49,087 nucleotides of DNA from Streptomyces cahuitamycinicus (GTDB lineage Bacteria; Actinomycetota; Actinomycetes; Streptomycetales; Streptomycetaceae), in contig NZ_POUC01000013.1 of NCBI RefSeq assembly GCF_002891435.1, positions 1 through 49,087 on the forward strand. The letters run 5' to 3'. The notes beneath the pieces were generated by a model that was not told where the DNA came from, made no database searches, and saw only the letters and a program-made list of their open reading frames with translations. The stretch's first letter is position 1. Every line of letters begins with the position of its first letter. This document shows positions 42,641 to 49,087 of the stretch, piece by piece. The position numbers and the translations under genes were made by a program.

Positions 42641-43234
42641 ATGGATGATCAGCAGCACGCCAGGGTGTCGGCCCTGCTCCGGCACAAGCCCTTCGACGGC
42701 CTCGGACGCGAGGAACGGACCCTGTTCACCCGTCCGACGCCGAAGTCAGCGCAAGCCCGGATGAAATTCCTCCTCACGCGCGCGAAGGGCTCCACCAAAG
42801 CAGTAGCCGAGCGCTTGGGCGTCTCCCGCCGCACCGTGGAGCGCTACCGCTCTGGTGCAGCCAAGACGCCGCAGAAGCGCCTCCAGGAGGCTCTGATGCA
42901 GGAGACCGAGTCACACCGGCAACCGCAGGTCAGGGCACAGGCGAGGCAGCGCGCGGGCACCTCTGGCGGGTTCGTCATCTCCTGCCGCGCCTACTTCGGA
43001 TTCGGCCCCGAGGGAACCTCGGATGCGGGCCGGGTGCGGGACCTCATGGTGGCTGTCTCGCCCTCCCACGCCTCCGCCATCCTGGCGGCACAGGAGTCCG
43101 GAGCGACGGACAAGGATCTGCATGCACTGGTTGCGGAAGCCATAGCGGACGCCTATTTCCGCCAGGGCGGTGGCAGGCGCGCGAGCCTGGAGGTGCAATT
43201 CGCGGACGTGGAGTGGCTCGATATCAAGTTTTAG
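42641..43234 (+). CDS. Second Tpg-like terminal protein
   Basis: 197 residues. It aligns along its length with the first Tpg: KSAQARMKFLLTRAKGSTKAVAERLGVSRRTVERYRSG (HTH), QPQVRAQARQRAGTSGG, FGFGPEGTSDAGRVRDLM (Thr126 matching Thr114), ADAYFRQGGG and VQFADVEWLDIKF. A 12-residue N-terminal addition and about half of the positions differ, so it is an old paralogue or came from another replicon. No tap partner of its own. The ribosome site is weak. It could cap the other end of the molecule or be a spare that changes telomere type specificity. Confidence 0.88.
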   Translation: MDDQQHARVSALLRHKPFDGLGREERTLFTRPTPKSAQARMKFLLTRAKGSTKAVAERLGVSRRTVERYRSGAAKTPQKRLQEALMQETESHRQPQVRAQARQRAGTSGGFVISCRAYFGFGPEGTSDAGRVRDLMVAVSPSHASAILAAQESGATDKDLHALVAEAIADAYFRQGGGRRASLEVQFADVEWLDIKF

Positions 43235-43288
43235 GCACGCCGAATTCAGGGCTGCTATAAACCTGTCTACGTGAGCCGAAGCGCGATA

Positions 43289-44212
43289 GTTGTCACATAG
43301 GCAGGCTCGTTGTCACCGGCAAGGCCGTAGGTGCGCACGGGTGAGACTTTGGCAACGACGACTTCGCCGTACTACACGGCATGAACGACCGGCCTGCGGG
43401 CCTGAGGTGAGCCCCGGCCGTGTGGAACCGGGCGCTCGAGGCCGCACGTCCTCCCGTGCATGCTGATCGTCCTGGGGATACTCTTCGCCGTCGCGCCCGC
43501 CGCCGTCTGGGCGACGATCGCCCGCACCCGCCCTGTCGGCTTCGCGATCGGCGGCGCGCTGCTCGCCGGAGCCGGTCTGCTGATCAGTGTCCAGCAGGGC
43601 TGGATCCACGCCCCCGGGCCCGACGCCCATCTCGTGTTCACGGCCCTGGCGCCTCTGCTCATCGCCTGCGGTGCGGGACTGGAAGGCCGGCACGAGGACT
43701 CCCCTCCCCCGGAATGGATTCCCCGCCGCAACGGAGCGATCGGCTTCCTGGGGATGCAGTTCGCCCTCACCCTCGTGGCCGGCCTCCTGTATGCGCTGAT
43801 GATCAGCGAAGGCTCGGACGCCCCGCCGTCCAAGGCCCTCCCCTCATTGCCGCCAGGCATCAGCATGGTCAACGAAGGCACCAGCTGCGGTTCCGGCGGC
43901 TGCTGGCGCGTTGCGACGGTCACCAGCGGGGACGGCCTGTCCCGCCCGGAGATCATCCGCGAACTGGGCCTCCAGCAGGAGAGCTGCCGCTCCAGCGGCT
44001 GGCTGCTCGACTGGCGTGACGTGTGCGTCGGAGCCAGGAACAACGGCGAGAACGTCACCATCTACGCCGGCTGGGGATACTGAGAGGCCGTTTCTGGTCG
44101 GTCACGGTGGTCCTCAACGAGGACCTGTGACAAGCCGCGCGCCTCACTGGTGACAATCAGGCTGCTTCGACCGGTCTCCTACACCAGCTCAAGCAGCTCT
44201 GCCGGTGACAAC
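43289..44212. mobile_element. Non-autonomous IS21-like element (no transposase)
   Basis: Perfect 13-bp inverted repeats GTTGTCACCGGCA (43309-43321) and TGCCGGTGACAAC (44200-44212), plus extra copies TTGTCAC at 43290-43296 and GTGACAA at 44127-44133 and 44150-44156, all inverted between the two sides. Multiple end repeats of this kind are typical of IS21-family termini. Inside is one membrane-protein gene and no istA/istB. Confidence 0.5.
43460..44083 (+). CDS. Membrane protein with Cys-containing exported domain, passenger of the IS21-like element
   Basis: 207 residues. Three or four N-terminal hydrophobic segments (LIVLGILFAVAPAAVWATIA; FAIGGALLAGAGLLIS; LVFTALAPLLIACGAGL; FLGMQFALTLVAGLLYALM), then a 75-residue extracytoplasmic domain with four cysteines (TSCGSGGCWR, ESCRSSGW, RDVCVG) that could form two disulfides. 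The Cys-ringed domain starts PPGISMVNEGTSCGSGGC. No family recognised. Start ATG at 43460 lacks a good ribosome site. Confidence 0.6.
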   Translation: MLIVLGILFAVAPAAVWATIARTRPVGFAIGGALLAGAGLLISVQQGWIHAPGPDAHLVFTALAPLLIACGAGLEGRHEDSPPPEWIPRRNGAIGFLGMQFALTLVAGLLYALMISEGSDAPPSKALPSLPPGISMVNEGTSCGSGGCWRVATVTSGDGLSRPEIIRELGLQQESCRSSGWLLDWRDVCVGARNNGENVTIYAGWGY

Positions 44213-44299
44213 TGCCGTGCCTCGGCACACTACGGCTGCCGCGCCCACCGCGCGGGCCGGATTTCCCGTCACCGTTTCCGCAACGATTGGGAGGCTCGT

Positions 44300-44829
44300 G
44301 TGAGCACCCCTGTTCCCCGATTCCGCCGACGTCCCCGCGCCCGGCGCGGCCGCGCCCCGCCAGCCGGTCGACCGGGCGAAGGTCGGCCGCGGCTGGGTCC
44401 GCCGGCGCGCCACCGGCATGACCGCCGCGGAGGCCGCGGCCGCGCTCGAGGACGCCTGGCTGCAGCAGCACATCGACCGCGGCCACGTGGGTGACGTCGA
44501 CCGGCGGCGGCACCCGGTACGAAGACCTGACGGCCGACGGCGAGGTCCACGTCGACTACCGGCCCCCGCTGGGCGAACCATGGTTCGAGGGCGAGGACGA
44601 CCCCGACCACAACCCCATCTGCCACTGCCCGCGCGTCCCGAAGCAGTTCTGTATGAAGTGCGCCGGCTGCGCCGTTCACGGTCCGTACCCCCTCCCGCAG
44701 GCCTCGCTCACCCGCACCTGCCGCGTCCCTGACCTGCGCAATCAAGCCAAGAGGGCCGCTTTGCCGCCAACCCCCGTCAACCCGGGCGCGGTCTTGGTCC
44801 TTTCGCGCTACACAAGAACACCGGAGTGA
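44300..44829 (+). pseudogene. Small Cys-containing protein gene with two one-base frameshifts
   Basis: GTG at 44300 follows GGGAGG. The first codons give MSTPVP; shifting one base at the CCCC run (44308-44313) gives a coding-like frame DSADVPAPGAAAPRQPVDRAK, GWVRRRATGMTAAEAAAALEDAWLQQHIDRGHV, and a second one-base shift near 44489-44493 gives TSTGGGTRYEDLTADGEVHVDYRPPLGEP and CHCPRVPKQFCMKCAGC. Each segment looks protein-like, each alone has a poor start. The Cys quartet suggests metal binding. Two separate overlapping genes is the alternative. Confidence 0.4.
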
Positions 44830-44878
44830 ACGTGCGGTGCTCACAAGGCAGTCGTGGACTTACGGGAGGTCCGGGCAC

Positions 44879-45094
44879 GTGATCGTGACCATCAACGTGG
44901 CGGTGCTGCTCGCCATCATCATCATCGTCGTGCAGCTGCGCCGCCCTACCCACTCCCGGAGCCGGTTCGACGAGAAGATGACCGTGGTCATCTGCCTCAC
45001 GTTCGGGGTGCTGATCGCGCCGACCGCGTTCGGGAAGTCGATTCTGGACGTCGTCACCCAGCTCGCGGAAGGCCTCTCAAAGGCCGGCCAATGA
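44879..45094 (+). CDS. Small membrane protein, unknown
   Basis: 71 residues from the GTG at 44879, after GGGAGGT (44864-44870). First segment MIVTINVAVLLAIIIIVVQL, a basic loop, second segment MTVVICLTFGVLIAPTAF and an amphipathic tail ILDVVTQLAEGLSKAG. Small membrane proteins like this are common next to transfer or spread genes on Streptomyces plasmids; no assignment possible. Confidence 0.55.
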   Translation: MIVTINVAVLLAIIIIVVQLRRPTHSRSRFDEKMTVVICLTFGVLIAPTAFGKSILDVVTQLAEGLSKAGQ

Positions 45095-45115
45095 CCCCGG
45101 CCTGACCCGCCCGCC

Positions 45116-45145
45116 GGGACCCAGCTGCCCGTACGAACCTGGGTC
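45116..45145. terminator. Hairpin GGACCCAG/CTGGGTCC
   Basis: Eight-bp perfect stem, 14-base loop, 21 bases after the small membrane gene. The 15-base string CTGGGTCCTGGGTCC (45138-45152) recurs at 45769-45783. Confidence 0.45.
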
Positions 45146-45282
45146 CTGGGTCCGGTGCTTTCTCAGGCAGCCACGCACCCTACTAGGGGCCCGCGGCCGG
45201 TGCCTCGTCGCCTCCGGCGGCAACGTCGCGCGCGTTCGCTGGGGCTCTGCCCAGCCCACCCGGCCTCGGCTAGATTCGACCG

Positions 45283-45759
45283 GTGGAGCTCGCCAGCCTC
45301 GTCGTCGCCTCGCTCGCCCTGTTCGTCGCGGTGGGCGCCGCCTGGTACGCCCGGCGCCAAGCGGACAGCGCCCGCACGATGACCCGCATCGAGATGTCCC
45401 GGCACCGGCACGAGCGCACGCCCCAGGTCGAGCTGGAAATGGCGCCCGGCCCGCCTCTCAACGGCGCGTTCCCCTGGCGGCTGAGGCTGCGCCTGCTGGA
45501 ACCCAGCCACCTCGCCCACTGCAGGCTGACCTGCGAGACACGTCGCGTCAGCTTCGAGTACCCGAGCTCCGGCAACAGCGTTGTCCTGCGACAACTGCGC
45601 CGATGGCAGACGATCGGGGTACCCGTGCGCATCAACGGGCGATCCGCCGAGCCCCTGGAGCTGCTCGTGCAGTGCGTCGACGAGAACGGCGAGGTGTGGG
45701 AGTTCCTCCAGGTCGTCCAGATGCCTCCGCTGAGTCGGCAGGAGCGTCAGACCCGCTAG
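45283..45759 (+). CDS. Membrane-anchored protein of unknown function
   Basis: 158 residues, GTG start at 45283. A single N-terminal transmembrane helix (LASLVVASLALFVAVGAAWYARR), then a coiled region and a beta-rich domain (RLRLRLLEPSHLAHCRLTCE... PLELLVQCVDENGEVWEFLQVVQMP). This layout is common in actinobacterial hypothetical proteins. It is framed by two copies of the 15-base repeat at 45138 and 45769. No frameshifts. Confidence 0.6.
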   Translation: MELASLVVASLALFVAVGAAWYARRQADSARTMTRIEMSRHRHERTPQVELEMAPGPPLNGAFPWRLRLRLLEPSHLAHCRLTCETRRVSFEYPSSGNSVVLRQLRRWQTIGVPVRINGRSAEPLELLVQCVDENGEVWEFLQVVQMPPLSRQERQTR

Positions 45760-45915
45760 TAGGCCTGCTGGGTCCTGGGTCCAGCCGGGGCCGCGGGGTT
45801 TGTGTCATCGGCGCCGATCTGTGTCATCGGGCGGGTTTCGTCCGTACCGCAGACCGGCGCCTCGCCCCGGCGATACCGTGAGAGCACACGCCAGATGACG
45901 CCCCGGGAGCCCTCG

Positions 45916-46147
45916 ATGAGCCAGGAGCCGGCCGCCGCGCCCGACCGCCAGCCGCTCGACGAATCCGCCGCCGAATCGGTTCGCAAGTACGGACGTCGAC
46001 CAGCGCGCGCGGGTCGACGTCCTCGCCTCCGTCCTGGAGGACATCGCAGAGAACGGCTACCCCTCGCCGGAGTCCGGTGTGCCGTGGGAGGTCGCCCGCG
46101 ACGCCCACCTCGCCCGTCTCGCCGACGGGGAGCCCCGTGTCGCCTGA
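45916..46147 (+). pseudogene. Antitoxin-like gene of a ParD/RelB type, frameshifted
   Basis: ATG at 45916 after GGGAG: MSQEPAAAPDRQPLDESAAES, then the frame turns to low-complexity Arg. One base over it reads STDVDQRARVDVLASVLEDIAENG and VPWEVARDAHLARLADGEPRVA, ending at TGA 46145-46147, which overlaps the GTG of the next gene. Overlap with a RelE/ParE-like gene and the size mark it as the antitoxin. One extra base near 45975-45990 breaks it. Confidence 0.5.
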
Positions 46148-46394
46148 GCACGGCGCGCGGCGCTCCCGGGTCATCCTGGTGGAGCCCGCGCTCACCCAGC
46201 TGGCGAAGCTCACCGCCAACGAGACGCACCGCCTGGACCGCGCGATCGTCGCGATCAGCGTCAACCCCGCGCTCGGCACCGAGGTGCCCGGCACCCTGCT
46301 GCGCGACTAGGTCGACGACATCGACGGCGTGCGGGTGATCTACTACGTGACGGCCCTGGGGTCGATCACGATCGTCGCGTACGTGGAGGCGTAG
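46137..46394 (+). pseudogene. RelE/ParE-type toxin gene with an in-frame TAG
   Basis: From GTG 46137: ARRSRVILVEPALTQLAKL, LDRAIVAISVNPALGTEVPGTLLRD, then TAG at 46308-46310, then in the same frame VDDIDGVRVIYYVTALGSITIVAYVEA and TAG at 46392-46394. The C-terminal part (VRVIYYV...ITIVAYVE) is the conserved RelE/ParE strand pair. One base change (TAC to TAG) at the Tyr usually found before the VDD segment would explain it. The truncated toxin would lack the catalytic strands, which fits the loss of its antitoxin. Confidence 0.65.
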
Positions 46395-46410
46395 GGCCTC
46401 CCGAGAACCC

Positions 46411-46455
46411 CGCAGCAGCGCCCCGGGCTCCGCCCTTGTCCGGGGCGCTGCTGCG
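46411..46455. terminator. 16-bp perfect stem, 13-base loop after toxin gene
   Basis: CGCAGCAGCGCCCCGG pairs with CCGGGGCGCTGCTGCG. Strong hairpin 16 bases after the toxin stop. Confidence 0.75.
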
Positions 46456-46753
46456 TTGCGAGCGGGTAGAAGAGGGCGGCTGTGGTGACCGTGCCGCCGA
46501 TGCCGCCGATGCGGCCGGCCGGAGAGCGATGACATTCCGAAGCCGCGGCGCGCACCGCCTGGTCCTCGAGGAGCCCTCCAGCACGACCAGCGGGCGCGGG
46601 TAACGGCGACACGGGCGCAGCGCGCGGGTTGTCCCCGTACGCGGGGACCTTTGCCCACGCTGGCAGGGATCTTTGGTGTCGACGCCGACACTCAGACACA
46701 CGAACGGCGCCGCACCGCAGGGTGCAGCGCCGTGGTGCCGGCCGGGGCTGAGG
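46456..46753. other. Intergenic region
   Basis: About 300 bases with no convincing gene. A short hairpin GTCCCCG-TACG-CGGGGAC lies at 46631-46648. Confidence 0.4.
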
Positions 46754-47176
46754 TCAGGCGACGCGTAGCTTCTTGCGCCGTTCGCGGGCGAGCTGCTCGC
46801 GGTAGTCCTCGACGGCCTGGTGGTAGCGGGCGACGAAGTGCGGGTCGTCCATCCGGTCCGCGGGGTCCATGGCGTCGATGGCTGCCCGGGCGTCGGCGGG
46901 TGTCTCGTAGGCGGCAAGCATCGCGTTGATCCGGTACACACCGTTGCGCTGCTTCTTCACCAGGCGGGCGAGTATCAGTTCGCGCAGGCCGGAGGTGACG
47001 CTGGGGCGGCTCAGCCCCAGCAGGGCGGCGATCTGGCTCTGTCCCATCTCCACACGCCCGCCGGGCTCGCTGCGGGAGCGCAGGGTGAACAGGACGCGGT
47101 AGGCCGGCCCCGGCAGGTCCAGGGCCGCGACGACGCCTTCCGCGTTGACCGGTGTGACCAACATGCCCCTGCTCAC
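46754..47176 (-). CDS. Winged-helix protein (RepL/MarR-like), second of an overlapping pair
   Basis: 140 residues, GTG at 47176 overlapping the stop of the upstream gene. A winged helix is visible: AYRVLFTLRSRSEPGGRVEMGQSQIAALLGLSRPSVTSGLRELILARLVKKQRNGVYRIN, i.e. recognition helix plus the beta-wing with NGVYRIN, as in RepL-type plasmid initiators and MarR/Crp wings. The C-terminus is a charged helix (AVEDYREQLARERRKKLRVA). Its partner has the same wing (GRGVYQFN), so the two may form a heterodimer. Confidence 0.6.
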   Translation of the reverse strand: MSRGMLVTPVNAEGVVAALDLPGPAYRVLFTLRSRSEPGGRVEMGQSQIAALLGLSRPSVTSGLRELILARLVKKQRNGVYRINAMLAAYETPADARAAIDAMDPADRMDDPHFVARYHQAVEDYREQLARERRKKLRVA

Positions 47177-47871
47177 CGATCGCCCTCCTTCTGCGTCGTC
47201 ATCGCCTCGAACCGCTCCCGCCGTTCCCGGCGTTGCCGGGCCCGCTCCTTGCGGAACTCTTCGATCGCCTCGCGCATGTGCTGCAGCGAGGGGAACCGGA
47301 CCAGGTCCGGGAGCGCCGCGGCCCGCAGCTCCGCGAGCGCGTCAGCCTGGTCCACCTGAACATACTCGGTAGTCCCGTCGGACAGCCGGACCAGTTCGGC
47401 CGCGACGTAGGAGTACGGCGGGTTGAACTGGTAGACGCCGCGCCCGATTTTGATCACGATGCCGTGGCTCATGATCTCGCGCAGCGACTCGTTCACCTTC
47501 TGGCGCGGCACATCCAGGATCTGCGCCATGTCGTCCTGAGTGAGTGGGATCCGCCCGCCGGCCCTCTGCCCGGCGATCAGCAGCAGGATCAGCCGCAGCG
47601 GCAGCGCCTCGCGGTAGTACTGGGCGATCACGAGGAAGAACTCCAGCGCCACCATCGCGAAGGCGTTGGGCCGGTCCGGGTCGGAGTAGAACTCCAGCTG
47701 CTGGCGCTGACGACCGATGCTGATCTCCCGGCCGGGGTACGCCCGCGCCAGATCGTCCAGGCCATCGATCTTCCGGAGCCGCTCACTGAAGACCCGCAGC
47801 GGATCGTCCGGCGCCAGGCCGGGGTTGGGCGCGGGTCTGGCGGCACGCCGACGGGGCTGTGACTCGGACAC
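47173..47871 (-). CDS. Winged-helix protein (RepL-like), first of an overlapping pair
   Basis: 232 residues, GTG at 47871 after GGAGAG. Basic N-terminus, then FAMVALEFFLVIAQYYREALPLRLILLLIAGQ and the winged helix GGRIPLTQDDMAQILDVPRQKVNESLREIMSHGIVIKIGRGVYQFNPPYSYVAA. The C-terminus is a long Arg/Glu helix (EEFRKERARQRRERRERFEA). The wing and the preceding HTH resemble RepL-type initiators or Crp-like regulators. Directly upstream are five copies of a palindromic operator (47922-48147), the natural target for this pair, either as autoregulator or as replication initiator. Confidence 0.6.
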   Translation of the reverse strand: MSESQPRRRAARPAPNPGLAPDDPLRVFSERLRKIDGLDDLARAYPGREISIGRQRQQLEFYSDPDRPNAFAMVALEFFLVIAQYYREALPLRLILLLIAGQRAGGRIPLTQDDMAQILDVPRQKVNESLREIMSHGIVIKIGRGVYQFNPPYSYVAAELVRLSDGTTEYVQVDQADALAELRAAALPDLVRFPSLQHMREAIEEFRKERARQRRERRERFEAMTTQKEGDR

Positions 47872-47921
47872 GAGCAGCTCTCCAAAGTTCCAAGATCCCG
47901 GGCGTGCAGCAACGTAGCAGA

Positions 47922-48147
47922 AGGTCAGTACTTCTGACCTCTAGGTCGGCATTACTGACTTCCGGCGCGTGTTGTGTCCCCCCAGGGGTGACACAACTCC
48001 TGCACGAACTCCCGCGCGCCGGGCATGTATGGGGGCGCCACAGCGGACTCGGCTTCCGGCGCGGAAAGTCAGCACCGCTGACCTTCCGCGCGCCAACAGG
48101 TCGGGATTCCTGACCTTCCGCGCGTGGCAACGTCAGAACTGCCGACC
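47922..48147. repeat. Five-copy palindromic operator array, GTCRG-N5-CYGAC
   Basis: Copies at 47923-47939, 47944-47960, 48067-48083, 48099-48115 and 48131-48147. Each has half-sites GGTCAG or GGTCGG and the complement CTGAC or CCGAC with exactly five bases between. Copies 1-2 are 21 bp apart and copies 3-5 are 32 bp apart centre to centre, i.e. whole helical turns. CTTCCGCGCG or a close form follows copies 3 and 4. A separate dyad GTTGTGTC/GACACAAC lies at 47971-47997 between the two groups. Confidence 0.8.
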
Positions 48148-48651
48148 TTTCAAGGGCGATGTGTCTACCCACAAGGGACATATCAGGGGCCCTGTGTCAC
48201 TGCTGAGGAGTCACAAGCACCCCACGCGCAACGCTGTGACCAGCAGAAACGCGGGCTCTGCTCCTATCTGATGTCGCACGAGAACCTGCGGGCCGGGCAC
48301 CGTCGTGGCTGAGGCGGCTTCGCGTGCGGCTCCGTCTGCCAGCTGCGGACCGTAGGCGGCACCAGCGGCTCTGAGTCTCGGTGGTGCCGGCCTGTGACGA
48401 ACAAGCAGCAGCAAGGCGTGGCTGAGGTCGGAACTCGGTTTCGCCGCCCGGCCTGGAGGCCGTTCGGCTCCGGTACCTCCGCACGCCGAATTTCGAGTTT
48501 CCCATATCCGCGGTTCCTTTCTGTGGCTAGGGTCAGTTCATAGGTCAGATTCTCAAGCCCCATATTCTGGGTTTTCCCAAGAAAGCGGCATCCGAAAATG
48601 TGAGGGGCCTCCCTTTTGCTCGTGCGCGGTGCGGCCTGCTAGTTCCAGACT
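48148..48651. other. 504-base region without a convincing gene
   Basis: The only notable frame is a leftward one from an ATG at 48563 (MGLENLTYELTLATERNRGYGKL...) that soon turns Arg/Pro-rich. I do not call it. The region separates the operator array from the terminal hairpin zone. Confidence 0.4.
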
Positions 48652-48684
48652 CTATCTAGTGCTTAAAAATGAAGCACTAGATAG
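48652..48684. repeat. 13-bp perfect hairpin CTATCTAGTGCTT / AAGCACTAGATAG
   Basis: Loop of seven bases (AAAAATG). AT-rich compared with everything around it and placed at the inner edge of the telomeric zone. Could be a transcription stop shielding the telomere or a protein site. Confidence 0.7.
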
Positions 48685-48793
48685 GACGGGGTGTCACCCG
48701 AACGGATCGCCTCGCTCCTGACCCGGGTCCCGGTCCGCACCCTCCGTCACCTCCCCTCTTTTTGCTGCTGCTTGCGCGTGAGCCCGGTGGGTG

Positions 48794-49048
48794 GCCGCGC
48801 GGAGCGTGGCACGCCTTGCCCGCAGGGGAGTTGGCGGGTCGACCGTGGGTGGCTGGAGCGCAGCGGAGGCCACCGGCTGGCCGGAGGCCGGCCGCGCCTC
48901 GCAACGCGAGGCGCCTGCCCTGCGGTTGGCGGTCGCGCGGAGCGCGTGCCGCCTGGCGGTGAGCGGAGCGAGCCGCATCCGCTCACGCGGAGCGGGAGCG
49001 GTCGGGGCGCGGAGCGCCCCGACTCGCTTCTTCGGGCGAAGCCCGAAG
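48794..49048. repeat. Telomere-type fold-back hairpin cluster
   Basis: Successive stems with three-base loops: 48794-48810 (GGA loop, 6 of 7 paired), 48875-48893 (GGA), 48894-48914 (perfect 9 bp, AAC), 48928-48953 (GGA, one bulge), 49001-49023 (perfect 10 bp, GGA), 49030-49048 (perfect 8 bp, GAA). A further stem GTGAGCGGA/TCCGCTCAC spans 48959-48986. Tight purine-rich three-base loops closed by GC stems are the signature of Streptomyces telomere 3' overhangs. With tap and tpg alongside this marks a natural end of a linear molecule. Confidence 0.8.
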
Positions 49049-49053
49049 GGTGC

Positions 49054-49087
49054 CTCTTATACACATCTCCGAGCCCCCGAGACTAGC
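49054..49087. other. Nextera transposase-adapter sequence (contamination)
   Basis: From 49054 the sequence CTCTTATACACATCTCC continues GAGCCCCCGAGAC, matching the Nextera mosaic end and read-2 adapter with one mismatch; the last four bases TAGC would be the beginning of an index. Translation gives the well-known artefact LLYTSPSPRD. Not biological. Confidence 0.95.

Noticed and set aside
46631..46648. CRISPR-like hairpin GTCCCCG-TACG-CGGGGAC
   Set aside because: Resembles a type I-E repeat stem, but there is only one copy, no spacers and no cas genes.
48264..48563. Leftward 99-residue frame starting MGLENLTYEL
   Set aside because: The first 35 residues look protein-like, but the rest is Arg/Pro/Cys-rich and no ribosome site or family was seen.
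1..49053. tRNA, rRNA or riboswitch genes
   Set aside because: No cloverleaf, rRNA core or known riboswitch consensus noticed by eye on either strand; a covariance search would be needed for small RNAs.
48691..49086. 131-residue frame ending LLYTSPSPRD
   Set aside because: Reads through telomeric hairpins into adapter sequence; an artefact.

Overview
High-GC actinobacterial DNA, almost certainly Streptomyces or a close relative: GTG starts with GGAGG-type ribosome sites, a gamma-butyrolactone (GBL) system, a StrR-type activator, and the telomere genes tap and tpg known from linear Streptomyces replicons. ParA/ParB with their own non-chromosomal parS-like palindromes suggest a linear plasmid rather than a chromosome arm (inference). 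The right end carries telomere-type fold-back hairpins and then about 34 bases that match a Nextera sequencing adapter, so the true end of biological sequence is near 49053.

Bases 1-23200 hold an enediyne polyketide gene cluster. A leftward operon with mostly overlapping start and stop codons runs unbL (DUF1702), unbV, unbU, pksE (KS-AT-ACP-KR-DH-PPTase), thioesterase, flavin reductase, P450 (20362 down to 8261). A second DUF1702 gene lies just upstream. Two regulators (StrR-like and AraC-like) read rightward. Left of them are a GMC flavoprotein with its small partner, a second enediyne thioesterase, a TIGR03084-type protein, a shortened prephenate-dehydrogenase-like gene and an AhpD-like gene. 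The duplicated thioesterase and duplicated DUF1702 are unusual. A frameshifted HxlR regulator and two uncharacterised membrane-protein genes close the cluster on the right.

Bases 23395-29476 form a regulatory island: an IS701-like transposase-family protein, two TetR/GBL-receptor-like regulators, two short-chain dehydrogenases and an AfsA-type butenolide synthase. The synthase and one receptor are divergent, as in scbA/scbR loci.

Bases 29951-38477 are plasmid backbone and debris: an HTH plus zinc-ribbon protein, a polytopic membrane protein, an IS3 remnant, parB and parA, five ATTACG-N-CGTAAT palindromes, a DUF1963 gene split by an IS481 remnant, and a frameshifted PD-(D/E)XK-like gene.

Bases 38500-49053 are the subtelomeric module: a 12-bp direct-repeat array, tap, tpg, a complete IS5-family element, a second tpg, a non-autonomous IS21-like element, several decayed small genes including a broken toxin-antitoxin pair, two overlapping winged-helix genes preceded by five copies of a GTCRG-N5-CYGAC operator, and the telomeric hairpin zone.
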